Part shown: piece by piece, positions 17,017 to 28,100 of the stretch
Layout of the letters: each line of letters begins with the position of its first letter
How positions within the stretch are numbered: the first letter of the stretch is position 1
Source of the DNA: Streptomyces sp. NBC_01260
GTDB lineage: Bacteria > Actinomycetota > Actinomycetes > Streptomycetales > Streptomycetaceae
Assembly (NCBI RefSeq): GCF_036226405.1
Contig: NZ_CP108464.1
Location: 8,804,001 to 8,868,000, forward strand
Length of the DNA stretch: 64,000 nt
Direction of reading: 5' to 3'
Program-made: the position numbers and the translations under genes
Notes under the pieces: generated by a model
Databases searched by the model: none
What the model was told of the DNA's origin: nothing
The model's input: the letters and a program-made list of their open reading frames with translations, nothing else

Positions 17017-17571
17017 TCAACGCCCCCATGCCGGATGGGTCCCCCACAGTCCTGTGCGGCGGGCTTCAGTCCTTGCGGCCTGTCGCGGCGAGGTGACGCC
17101 GAGGCCGATCATGGCGAGTCCGCCGGCGCCGCCGACCAGGGCGAGGCGCTGCGGGGAGCGGGCGAACCGGCTTCGCGTAGTGGCCGCGATCAGTCCCCAC
17201 ACGCTGTCGGAAGCCACCGCGATGACATTGAAGACCAGGCCGAGCCACAGCATCTGCACCGCTACGTGCCCCAGCCCCTGGTCGACGAACTGCGGCAGTA
17301 CTGCGGCGAAGAACACGATGGTCTTGGGGTTGGCCACGCCGACCGCGAACCCCTCCCACAACGTACGCAGGCCGCCGTGGGCGGGGCCGTCACGGGTGAA
17401 GCACTAGGCTCCGAGTGTGTTCCCCACGACGGTGGTCAGTGCGGCACGACGCCCCTGCGCCAGCGCCGCCCGCCCGATCACGAACAGCACGCTGGGCCCG
17501 GGAATCACGATCAGCAGGAACGGCATGGGCGCGAATGCCGGCAGTCGGTCGGTGGACACCATGGAACTCAT
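17017..17571 (-). pseudogene. LysE-family exporter, internally deleted and stopped
   Basis: From about ATG 17571 the frame encodes FLLIVIPGPSVLFVIGRAALAQG, the first helix and PGPxxLFV signature of LysE/RhtB amino-acid exporters. It meets an in-frame TAG at 17404-17406. The same frame resumes as LRTLWEGFAVGVANPKT and IVFFAAVLPQFV, the conserved C-terminal half. About 50-60 residues that normally lie between these blocks, including the second and third helices, are missing. Deletion plus stop codon make this a pseudogene. An intact LysE gene exists elsewhere in the window (54969-55667). Confidence 0.8.
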
Positions 17572-18190
17572 GTAAGCCTGTCGGCCGTTGACGCCCGCAG
17601 CCCTTTTCCAGTGCGGGCTGCGAAGAGCGCGCTGCAAGCCCTGCTCCGCCGCCATCGCGCGAACCTCGGACCGTATGCGGGAGGCCGCAGACGCGTGCGC
17701 AAGCCCGCCTTGGCCGGTGCTCCGCTCTTTCCGCATATGTCAGCGACTGTGCTGGAAACCTCTGGTGCCGCGGGCGCGGTGTCGGTCCACCGGGAAGAGA
17801 GAAAGAAACGAAAAGAATACTAAGTAACCCACATCGGCGACAGCGGGGCCTCTCCCTATTTCTTCCGGCCCGAACGTCGGGTTCAATGACTACGAGGTCA
17901 GTCACGACGTTCGGGGGAATCTCATCAAGTCGCAGGTCGAGGATTGAAGCCGCTGAAAGCGGAAAAGAATGTATCGGGCCCGTACGGAACACCTCGTGCG
18001 AGTGCACCGAATCGAATCAGCTCCACTCCTCGCGTACTCGCATTCACCCTCAAGGGTGCGTGAGTACTTGGCATCCATTTTCCGTACGCCTCCAGGGCTT
18101 TCGGCTTCCGTGTGAAGTCGACGGGCCCTGTTTCCCCTTCCAGCGACACAGGCGGCGCGGCCGGTCAGCATTTCCACGGAGGTGTTTCGG
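17572..18190. promoter_or_regulatory. Upstream region of the tetramate cluster
   Basis: Some 600 bases without a credible gene. The right half (17820-18190) is less GC-rich than its surroundings and should hold the promoter of the cluster. An 11-bp perfect inverted repeat, CCCGAACGTCG at 17869-17879 and CGACGTTCGGG at 17905-17915, with a 25-base spacer, could be an operator or an attenuating hairpin. GGAGGT at 18178-18183 is the ribosome site for the first gene. Confidence 0.5.
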
Positions 18191-19117
18191 GTGTACGAAT
18201 ACGAACGACGCGCCGACGGCCGCATTCGCCCCGAGCGGCGATTATTGGCGAGGTGCCATTACCAGAGAATTCTCTGTAACCTCGCATATCCTCTGCTCCT
18301 CGCATCCACCTTCGTGGTGGCTGCCGGTTCGCTGATTCTGCACTGGGATCCCGGTCGGGTCAGCCCGCTCTTCCTGGTGGGCACTCTGCTTTACCTGACC
18401 GCCCTCGAGAGGCTGATCCCGCACCGGCGCGACTGGCACCCCAGCAGGACGGAGTGGCGCTGGTACGGCGTCTACTTCCTCCTCACCATGGCCGGCAGCG
18501 CCTTGGCGCAGCTCGGGGTGACGACCGCGGTCGGGAGGATCTCGCCGGCGGATCCGGTGCTCCCACTATGGGCCGAGATCCCGGCCGCCCTGCTGAGCGG
18601 TTCGCTGGCCAGCTACCTGGTACACCGGCTGGGCCACACCAACCCGCTGCTGTGGCGGCTGCACGGTGTGCACCACGTACCGCAGAAGGTCAACGTCGCG
18701 AACAACGGCGTCAACCATGTCCTGGACATCGCCCTCGCCCAGGGCGCCGTCCAACTCACCCTGGCTCTCGCCGGATTCTCGCGTGAGTCCGTGCTCGCCA
18801 CGGGGCTGTTCGTGGCCGCGCAGGGCTACTTCGTCCACGCCAACATCGACGTACGCATCGGCCGGCTCAACCACGTCCTGGCGAGCCCCGAGCAGCACCG
18901 CCTGCACCACAGCACGGATCTGTCCGAGGCAGGCCACTACGGCTCCGACCTTTCGTGCTGGGACCACCTCTTCGGAAGTTTCACCTGGCGGTCGGGCCGT
19001 GAGCCGGCCGCGGTCGGTCTCGGCGATCCCACTTCCTTTCCCGGAACCGGCGAGATCCTCGGGAGCCTTCTCCACCCGTGGCGCCGTGCGAAGAGGCCCG
19101 GAGGCGAAAGCGTCTGA
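18191..19117 (+). CDS. ftdA: Sterol desaturase/fatty-acid hydroxylase family enzyme of the tetramate cluster
   Basis: 308 residues from GTG 18191, which is 7 bases after GGAGGT; the frame extends to 18182 but that GTG overlaps the ribosome site. It is a membrane di-iron hydroxylase with four or more hydrophobic segments (LAYPLLLASTFVVAAGS, FLVGTLLYLTAL, WYGVYFLLTMAGSAL, IPAALLSGSLASYLV) and the three histidine boxes H145RLGH, H158GVHH and H236RLHH. In HSAF/frontalamide-type pathways this family hydroxylates the ornithine-derived part of the tetramate macrolactam. It is the first gene of the cluster, 81 bases before the PKS-NRPS gene. Confidence 0.88.
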   Translation: MYEYERRADGRIRPERRLLARCHYQRILCNLAYPLLLASTFVVAAGSLILHWDPGRVSPLFLVGTLLYLTALERLIPHRRDWHPSRTEWRWYGVYFLLTMAGSALAQLGVTTAVGRISPADPVLPLWAEIPAALLSGSLASYLVHRLGHTNPLLWRLHGVHHVPQKVNVANNGVNHVLDIALAQGAVQLTLALAGFSRESVLATGLFVAAQGYFVHANIDVRIGRLNHVLASPEQHRLHHSTDLSEAGHYGSDLSCWDHLFGSFTWRSGREPAAVGLGDPTSFPGTGEILGSLLHPWRRAKRPGGESV

Positions 19118-19197
19118 CCCCGGGCCCCTGGCCCTGCACCACTGACTTCGGCGCTGCCCTCCCGGCAGCGCGACCACCTGATGAGGAGTGTGCGAAC

Positions 19198-22100
19198 TTG
19201 GCTGACGCGATCAATGACGCTTCTACGGGCAAAGTCGCGATCATCGGTATCGGCTGCCGCTTTCCCGGCGAAGCATCGGACCACCGGGCCTTCTGGCAGA
19301 ACCTGCTGGACGGCAAGGACTGCGTCACCCCCACGCCCGCGGACCGCTACGACGTCACCACCCTCAAGAGCCGCTACCGGGACAAGCCCGGTCGCCTGGC
19401 TGGCGGCAGGGGCGGCTACATCGACGGTTTCGACGAGTTCGAACCGGCCTTCTTCGGCATCAGCCCCCGCGAGGCCGACCACATGGACCCCCAGCAGCGC
19501 AAGCTCCTGGAAGTGGCCTGGGAGGCGCTGGAGGACGGCGGTCAACGGCCCGCCGAGCTGGCAGGCAGCGACACCGCCGTCTACGTCGGTGCGTTCACGC
19601 TCGACTACAAGATCCTGCAGTTCGCCGATCTCGGCTTCGGGACGCTCGCCGCTCACACCGCGACCGGCACGATGATGACGATGGTGTCGAACCGGATCTC
19701 GCACTCCTTCGACTTCCGCGGCCCCAGCCTCTCGGTCGACACCGCGTGCAGTTCGTCCCTGGTGGCTGTCCATCTGGCGTGCCAGAGCCTGAACAGGGGA
19801 GAGAGCGGTCTCGCACTCGCGGGCGGGGTGCTGCTGCACATGGCACCGCAGTACACCATCGCGGAGACGAAGGGCGGATTCCTGTCGCCCGAGGGGCGTT
19901 CCCGCACATTCGACGCCTCGGCCGACGGCTACGTGCGTGCCGAGGGGGTCGGCCTGGTCGTGCTCAAGCGGCTGGAGGACGCACTGCGGGACGGGGATCC
20001 GATCCATGCGGTGATCGTCGGCAGCGGGGTCAACCAGGACGGCCGGACCAACGGCATAACCGTCCCCAACGGGGAGGCCCAGGTCTCACTCGTGCGACGG
20101 GTCTGCGCCGAGGCCGGCATCACCCCCGGTGATCTGCAGTACATGGAGGCCCACGGCACCTCGACGCCCGTGGGTGACCCGATCGAGGCCAACGCCCTGT
20201 CCCGTGCACTCGCCATCGGGCGCGCCCCCGGCGCCGCCTGCTACGTCGGCTCGGTGAAGGCGAACATCGGGCACACGGAATCGGCTGCCGGGATCGCCGG
20301 GCTGATCAAGACCGCCCTGGCCCTGAAGCACCGCCGGATCCCGCCCCACATCAACCTCGAAAGGATCAACCCCGCCATCGACCGCGGTACCTCGCCGTAC
20401 GACATCCCCACCCGGGTGACGGACTGGCCCGAGCACGAGGGGCCGGCGCGCGCCGGGGTGAACGCCTTCGGCTTCGGCGGCACCAACGCCCATGCAGTCC
20501 TGGAGGAGGCACCCGCGCGCACGGCGCACACGGCGTCCTCCCCGCACCCCCAGCACTTCCGGCCGCAGGAGCGGAGCTGGAGCATTCTTCCCCTGACCAC
20601 GCGTCACCCGGACGCCCTCCCGCAGATGGCGGAAGGCATCAGGCGCGAGCTCGCCGCAGGGCACGGACCCGCGGTCGCCCTGGACGACCTCGGTCACACG
20701 CTCGCCCACCGGCGTCAGCACCTCGAATCGCGTCTCTCCGTCGTCTACTCCTCCAAGGAGTCCCTGGACGAGGCGCTGGACACGTATCTGCGGGGCGAAC
20801 CGCATCCCCGGGTGGTGCAGGGGCGACAGCTGGACGCCCCGGACCGGCGACTGGTCTGGGTGTTCACCGGCATGGGCCCGCAATGGTGGGCCATGGGGCG
20901 CGGGCTGCTGGCGAGCGAACCCGTCTTCCGGGACGCGGTCACCGCGTGCGACCGGGAGATCCGGAAGATCGTGGGATGGTCGCTCATGGACGAGATGGCG
21001 GCCGACGAGAGCCGGTCGCGGATGGCGGAGACCTGGCTCGCGCAGCCGGCCAACTTCGCTGTGCAGATCGGTCTGGCGGCGCTGTGGCGTTCGTACGGCA
21101 TCCGCCCCGACGCAGTGGTGGGGCACAGCACCGGAGAGATCGCCGCCTTCTACGAGGCAGGCGTCTACTCGCTGGAGGACGCCGTCAGGATCGCCGTCCA
21201 CCGCAGCCGCCTCCAGCACACCCTGTCCGGAACGGGCACCATGCTCGCCGTCGGCCTGCCCGAGGACGAGGCCGATCGCCGGGTCCGCCCCTACGGGGAC
21301 CGGATCTCGGTGGCGGCCGTCAACAGCCCCACCTCGGTCACCCTGGCCGGGGACGGAACGGCGCTGGCCGCGCTGGCCGACGAGTTACGTAGCGAACAGG
21401 TCTTCGCCAAGTTCCTTGCGGTGGAGGTCCCTTACCACAGCGCGGCGATGGATCACATCAAGGACGAGCTGCTCACCGCGCTGGCAGACATCGATCCCCG
21501 TCCGGCGACGGTTCCGGTCCACCTCACGGGCCAGGAGGGCGTCGCCGAGCACGTCGAGCTGGACGCCGGTTACTGGTGGAAGAACGTCCGCGACCGGGTG
21601 CGCTTCCAGGCGGCCGTGGACCGGCTCGCCGACGACGGCCACCGGCTGTTCCTCGAGATCGGCCCCCACCCGGTCCTCGGACACGCCATCCGCGAATGCC
21701 TGGAGGCCAAGGGGCGCACGGGCGTCTCCGTGCCGTCGGTGCGTCGCGAGGAGGACGAACCCGAGCGCTTCGCCGTGTCCCTGGCGACACTGAACACCCT
21801 CGGGCTCGGCGTCGCATGGGACGTACTCCAACCCGTCGGTGAGACGGTCCCGCTGCCCCGCTACCCCTGGCGTCGCGACCGCCACTGGACGGAGCCGGGG
21901 GCCGTCGCACAGATCCGTCTCGGTCTGCTCGACCACCCCCTGCTGGGCCGCCGCACGGACCACACCGAACCGACCTGGCAGGCCCGGCTCGACACCGAGA
22001 GGCTGCCCTACCTCGCCGATCACCGCATTCAGGAATCCGTCGTGTTTCCCGCGGCCGGCTACCTGGAGATGGCCGCACAGGCCGTGCGGGAGCTGACCGG

Positions 22101-25100
22101 GGGCACGGACGTCGTGCTGGCCGACATCGATCTGCGCAAGGCGCTCTTCCTGGCCGAGGACGACGTCCGCACCGTCCACCTCTCCGTGTCGCTGGAGGAC
22201 GGCGGCTTCGTCGTCGCGTCCGCGGCGGCCGGGCCCGAGGCGGAGCGGGTCGTGCACGCGAGCGGGGTGGTCCGTACCGCGCAGCGCCGCTCCGCCGGGC
22301 CGGCGCTGAACGCCGGCCCGATCAGGGAACGGAGTCGGCGCCGGCTGGACAACCAGGAGTGCTACGCCGTACTGGCCGCCCTGGGCTACCAGTACGGCCC
22401 GGCCTTCCAGGCCATCGAGGAGGTCTGGATCGGCACCGACGAGGTCCTGGCGCGGATCAGCCCGCCCGCGGTGATCGGGGACGGGGCGGCAGGCCACCAC
22501 CTCCACCCGGTGCTGCTGGACGCCTGCTTCCAGGCTCTGCTGACGCCGCAGATCCTGGCCGGGGAGACGTCGTCACCGGGCACCGGCATCCGGTTGCCGC
22601 TGTCGCTGGAGGAGATGAGCGTTTCCCCCGTCGGCAACCAGCCCTTGTGGGTGCACGGCACGGTACGCCGCCACGACGGGGACGAACTGGTCGGCGACCT
22701 CGCACTGTACGCCGAGGACGGGGCGGCGCTGGGCCACATGCGCGGTTTCCGGGCGGCGGACGTGGAGAAGGCCTCGGGGGCCGTCTCCCGGAGCACCGTT
22801 GACTCCTGGCTCGCGGAACCCGTCTGGATCGACCGCCCGTGGGCGGCGGCCGCAGAGGGAGGGGCGCAGGGTCCCGGCGCGAAAGAGCCGCAGGAGTGGC
22901 TGGTCCTGGCGGACAACGGGGGAGTCGGGGACGCGTTCGCCGAGCTGGTGACCGCGCGCGGTGATCGCTGCCGCACCGTAAGAGTGGACGACCACGACGA
23001 CCCCGAGGATTCCGGTGACCGGGCGGCTGGGGCCGGGAAGTTATCCGGCGCACCGGACTGCGCCGCCCGGCTGGAACAGCTCTTCGCCGAGCTGGACCGG
23101 GACGGCGCGGCCTTCTGCGGGACCGTCGTGCATCTGTGGAACCTCGACCTGCCCGACATCGCCGGCTGCGAGCGGAAGGACCTGGCGCGGGCCGCGGACA
23201 GCGGCTCCTATTCTCTCGTCGCCCTCTCCAGGATCCTCCTCGCCCGGCAGACCGGCGGCCGCCTGCACGTGGTCACCCGCGGCGCCCAGCCCGTGTCACC
23301 GGGGGAAGGGGCCGAACCGCTCGGGGCGCCCGCCTGGGGTGTGACGCGGGTTCTCCGGCACCAGGAACTGGCCGGTCACCGCGGCAAACTGGTCGACCTC
23401 GACCCCGCACAGGAGCCAGGCGCAGCCGGAATCCGCGCGGATGCCCAGGCACTGCTGCGCGAGTTCCTGAGCGACGACGAGGAGGAGATCGGGCTGCGCG
23501 GGGGCCGCCGTGCGACCAGCCGCCTCCAGCCGGCCGAGGGGCTGACGAGGCCGCTGCCGCTGCGCCTGCGGGCGGACGGAAGCTATCTCGTCACCGGGGC
23601 GTTCGGGGCACTGGGCCGGCTGCTGTGCCGGACCCTGGTGAAGCGCGGGGCCCGTCGGCTCATCCTGATGAGCCGGACCCCCGTACCGGGGCGCGACACA
23701 TGGCGGGCAACCGATCCGGCGACGGCGCAGGGCCGGGCCGTCGCCCTCCTCAGGGAGCTGGAGGCCGCCGGCGCACAGACGGTCCTGGCGCCGGTCGACG
23801 TAACGGACGAGCACGCGCTGACCGCCTGGCTCGACGAGTACCGGCGGGCCGGAGCGCCGCCCGTGCGCGGGGTGTTCCACCTGGCCGGCCAGGTGCGGGA
23901 CAGGCTGGTCGCCGACATGGACCGCCCCACGTTCGACGCGGTGCTCGACCCGAAGGCTGTGGGGGCGTACCTGCTGGACAGGCACCTGCGGGACGAGCCA
24001 CTCGAACACTTCGTGCTCTTCGCCTCGATCGCCTCGCTGCTGACGACCGCGGGCCAGACCAACTACGCCGCGGGCAACGCCTTTCTGGACGCGCTGGCCC
24101 ACCGGCGGCGCGCGCAGGGCCTGCCGGCGCTGAGTCTTGACTGGGGCCCCTGGGCGACGGGAATGATCGAGGAACTGGGCCTGGTCGACCACTACCTCCA
24201 CAGCCGGGGAATGAGCTCGCTGTCCCCGGAAGCCGGGATGACCGTCCTGGAACGCGTCATCGGACAGGACCGGGCGCAGCTGCTGGTCGCCACGGTCGTC
24301 GACTGGCAGACCTTCCTTGCCTGGTACGACTCCCCGCCGCCGCTGGTCACCGAATTGGCCGCGGCCGCTCAGGAACACACCGTGGAGGAGGGCGGCGGAT
24401 TCCTTGACGCCTTCCGCGATGCCGGGGAGACGGAACGCCGTCGCCTGGTGACCGACCGGTTCACGGCGCTCACCGCCACGGTTCTCCGTACCGCGGCGCA
24501 CGAGATCGACCCCGCGGCCGGGCTCACCGGGCTGGGGCTCGACTCGCTGCTCGCGATGGAGCTGCGCGCCAGGACGCAGGCCGATCTCGGAATCGCCCTG
24601 CCCGTGGTCGCCCTGCTGAGCGGCACCTCCGTCGGCGAACTGGCCGGCCGGCTGTACGACGGTCTGGCCGAACGGGTGGCAGCAGGCAGCGCGGGGGAGA
24701 GCGACTCGACGGCCGTCGAGGTGTTCACCGACGAGCTGAACCACCCCCTGACGCAGAACCAGAAGGCGCTCTGGTTCCTCAAACAGCTCAATCCCGACGG
24801 CTACGCGTACAACATCGGCGGCGCCGTGGAGGTGCGCGCCGAACTCGAACCCGACCTCATGTTCGAGGCGGTGCGCAGACTCATCGCGCGCCATCCAGCG
24901 CTGCGTGCCAACTTCCATCTGGAGGACGGCCTGCCGGTGCAGCGCACGACCTCCGGGACGGAGCCCGATCTCGGCCTGTTCGACGTCCAGGGACAGGGCT
25001 GGCAGGACATCCAGCGAACGATCATCCGCGAGTACCGCAAGCCGTACGACCTCGAACACGACCGGCTGGTGCGGTTCCGGCTGTTCAAACGCGGGCAGAG

Positions 25101-28100
25101 CCGCTGGATCATCATGAAGGCCGTCCACCACATCGTCTCGGACGCGATCTCGACGTTCACCTTCATCGAGGAACTGCTCGCCGTGTACGAGGCACTGAAG
25201 CAGGGCCGGGAACCCTCGCTGCCGCCGGTGGGCGCCAGGTACCTGGACTTCCTCAACCAGCAGAACCGGTTCCTGGCAGGCCGCGAGGCCGGCGGAATGC
25301 TCGAGTACTGGCGCTCCCACCTGCCCGCCGAGGTCCCGCTCCTGGACCTGCCGACCGACCGGCCGCGTCCAGCCGTGCAGACGCACAACGGCGCCTCGGA
25401 GTTCTTCGTCCTCGATGCCGAGCTCAGCGCCCGGGTCCACACGCTGGCGCAGGAACACGGCGTGACGCCGTTCATGGTGCTGCTGAGCGCCTACTACGTC
25501 CTGCTGCACCGCTACTCCGGCCAGGACCACGTCATCGTCGGCAGCCCGGTGACCGGCCGTACCCACCAGGAGTTCGCCCCGGTCTACGGCTACTTCGTCA
25601 ATCCGCTGCCGCTGCACGCCGACCTGTCCACGGGCCCCACGGTCGCGGAGTTGTTGGAGCAGGTCCGCAGGACAGTCCTGAACGGCCTGGACAACCAGGA
25701 GTACCCGTTCGTCCTGCTGGTCGAGGAGCTGGGCCTCCAGCACGATCCCAGCCGCTCGGCCGTGTTCCAGGCGATGTTCATCCTGCTCACCCACAAGGTG
25801 GCCACCGAACAGTACGGATACCGGCTGGAGTACATCGAACTCCCCGAAGAGGAAGGGCAGTTCGACATCACACTGTCGGTCTACGAGGACGAGGCGGAGG
25901 GGCGCTTTCACTGCGTCCTCAAGTACAACACCGACCTCTTCCTGCCCCGGACCGTCCGCCGCATGGCCACGCACTACGTCCACCTGCTCGACAGCATGAC
26001 GAGGGCGCCCGCGGAACTGCCCACCCCGAGGCTGGAGATGCTCGGTACCCAGGAGCGCGAGCAGCTGGTCACCGAGTGGAGTGGAGCCTCCCGGTTGCCG
26101 GCCGTAGCCGGGCGGCAACCGGGCCGGGACCGGCCGGTCCACCACCTGATCGGAGACATCGCCGCCGCATACCCCCAGGCCGTCGCCGTCTCCGTGCCGG
26201 CCCTGTGGGGCGCCACGGCACACCTGACGTACGGAGAGCTCGACCGCAGGGCGAACGCCAGGGCCAGGCGGCTGCGCGAGCTGGGGGTGATGCCGGGTTC
26301 CGTCGTGGGGGTGTGCCTCGACAAGTCGCCGGAACTGGTCGTCACCCTCCTCGCGGTGCTCAGGGCGGGAGGCGCCTACCTGCCGGTGCACCCCGATCAG
26401 CCCGCCGACCGCGTCGCCCACGTACTGGGCATCGCTGAGGCCGCCCTCGTCGTCGTCGACGACACACGTGCCGCGTGGGCCGAGGGCCTGCCGGCCACGG
26501 TGGTGACCCCGGCCGGGCTGCGCCCGGCGGAGACTGCGGGGCCGGCCCCGCAGGGTACGACCGACCTCGACTCACCCGCCTACGTCATCAACACCTCGGG
26601 ATCCACCGGCCGCCCCAAGGCCGTACGGATCAGCCACCGCAGCCTCGCCTCCGCGTACCGGGCCTGGTTCGAGGAGTACCGCCTGGCGGACCGGGCACGT
26701 GTCCACCTCCAGATGGCGGAGCCCTCGTTCGACGTGTTCACCGGCGACCTGGTGCGCGCCCTGTGCTCGGGCGGCCGCCTGGTGCTGGCCGACCGGGACC
26801 TGATCTTCGACACAGCCCGGCTGTACCGCACGATGCGGACGGAACGGGTCGACTGCGCGGAGTTCGTACCCGCTGTCGTACGCGGTCTGATGGACCACTG
26901 CGAGCGTGAGGGCGAACGGCTCGACTTCATGAGCCTGCTGGTGGTCGGTTCCGATGCCTGGAAGGTGGCGGAGTACGAGCGGCTGCGCGGCCTGTGCGGT
27001 GCGGGCACCCGGGTGATCAACTCCTACGGCGTCACCGAGGCCACCATCGACAGCGCCTTCTTCGAGGGGCCGGCGGACGGCCTGGAACCCGGCATGATGG
27101 TGCCGATCGGCCGGCCGCTGGGGAACAGCACGCTCCATATCCTCGACGAGCACGGCGAACCGGTCCCGCCCGGCGTGCCGGGCGACCTGTGGATCGGCGG
27201 CGAGGGCGTCGCGATCGGGTACGCCGGGGACCCGGAGCAGACGGCGCAACGCTTCGTGACGTGGAACCTGAGCCGCGATCCGGGCGCCGCTCCGGTAAGG
27301 CTGTACCGGAGCGGTGACGTGGCGCGCTGGGACACGCACGGCCGGATGCACCTCCTCGGACGCAGCGACCACCAGGTCAAGCTGCGCGGTCACCGGATCG
27401 AGATCGCGGAGATCGAGTCGCATCTGACGGGCTGGCCGGGCCTCGCCCGCGCGGTGGTGGCCGTCCGCCCCGACGCCGCCGGGGACGCGACCCTCTGCGC
27501 CTACTGCGTGACGGAGCCGGGGGAGACGCTGGACCGGCGAGCCCTGCGCCGCCATCTCGCGGGAGCGGTGCCGGCCTTCATGGTGCCCTCCCATGTCGTC
27601 GAGCTGCCCGGGCTGCCGCTCACCCCGCACGGAAAGGTCGATGTCGCTGCGCTCCCGGTGCCGGCCGGCGCGGACCGGCAGCAGTCGTACGAAGCACCGG
27701 TGACCCTCTACGAACTCAGCATGGCCCGGTACTGGGAAGCGCTGCTCGGGATGGACAGGGTGGGACTCGGGGACGACTTCTTCGAATCCGGCGGAAGCTC
27801 GATCAAGCTGATCGAACTCCTCCACCACCTGCGGACGGAGTTCGGCATCGGCGTCCCCGTCAGCCGTCTGTACCAGGCCACGACCCTGCACGGCATGGCC
27901 GCGGCCGTGGAGGACCTCGTCAACAGCACGACGTCCGAGGAACTTCCCTACCTGACCTTCAACCCCGGGCCGGGGCAGCCCGTCTTCTGCTTCCCCCCGG
28001 CGGGTGGCCACGCGCTCGTCTACCGCGGTTTCGCGGCGCAGCTCAGCCAGTACCGGATCGTCGCGTTCAACTATGTGCCGGGTGATGACAAGGTGGCCCG

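Noticed and set aside
23296..26421. A 1041-codon minus-strand frame opposite the PKS-NRPS
   Set aside because: Antisense shadow of the KR-ACP-C-A region; no domain is recognisable in it.
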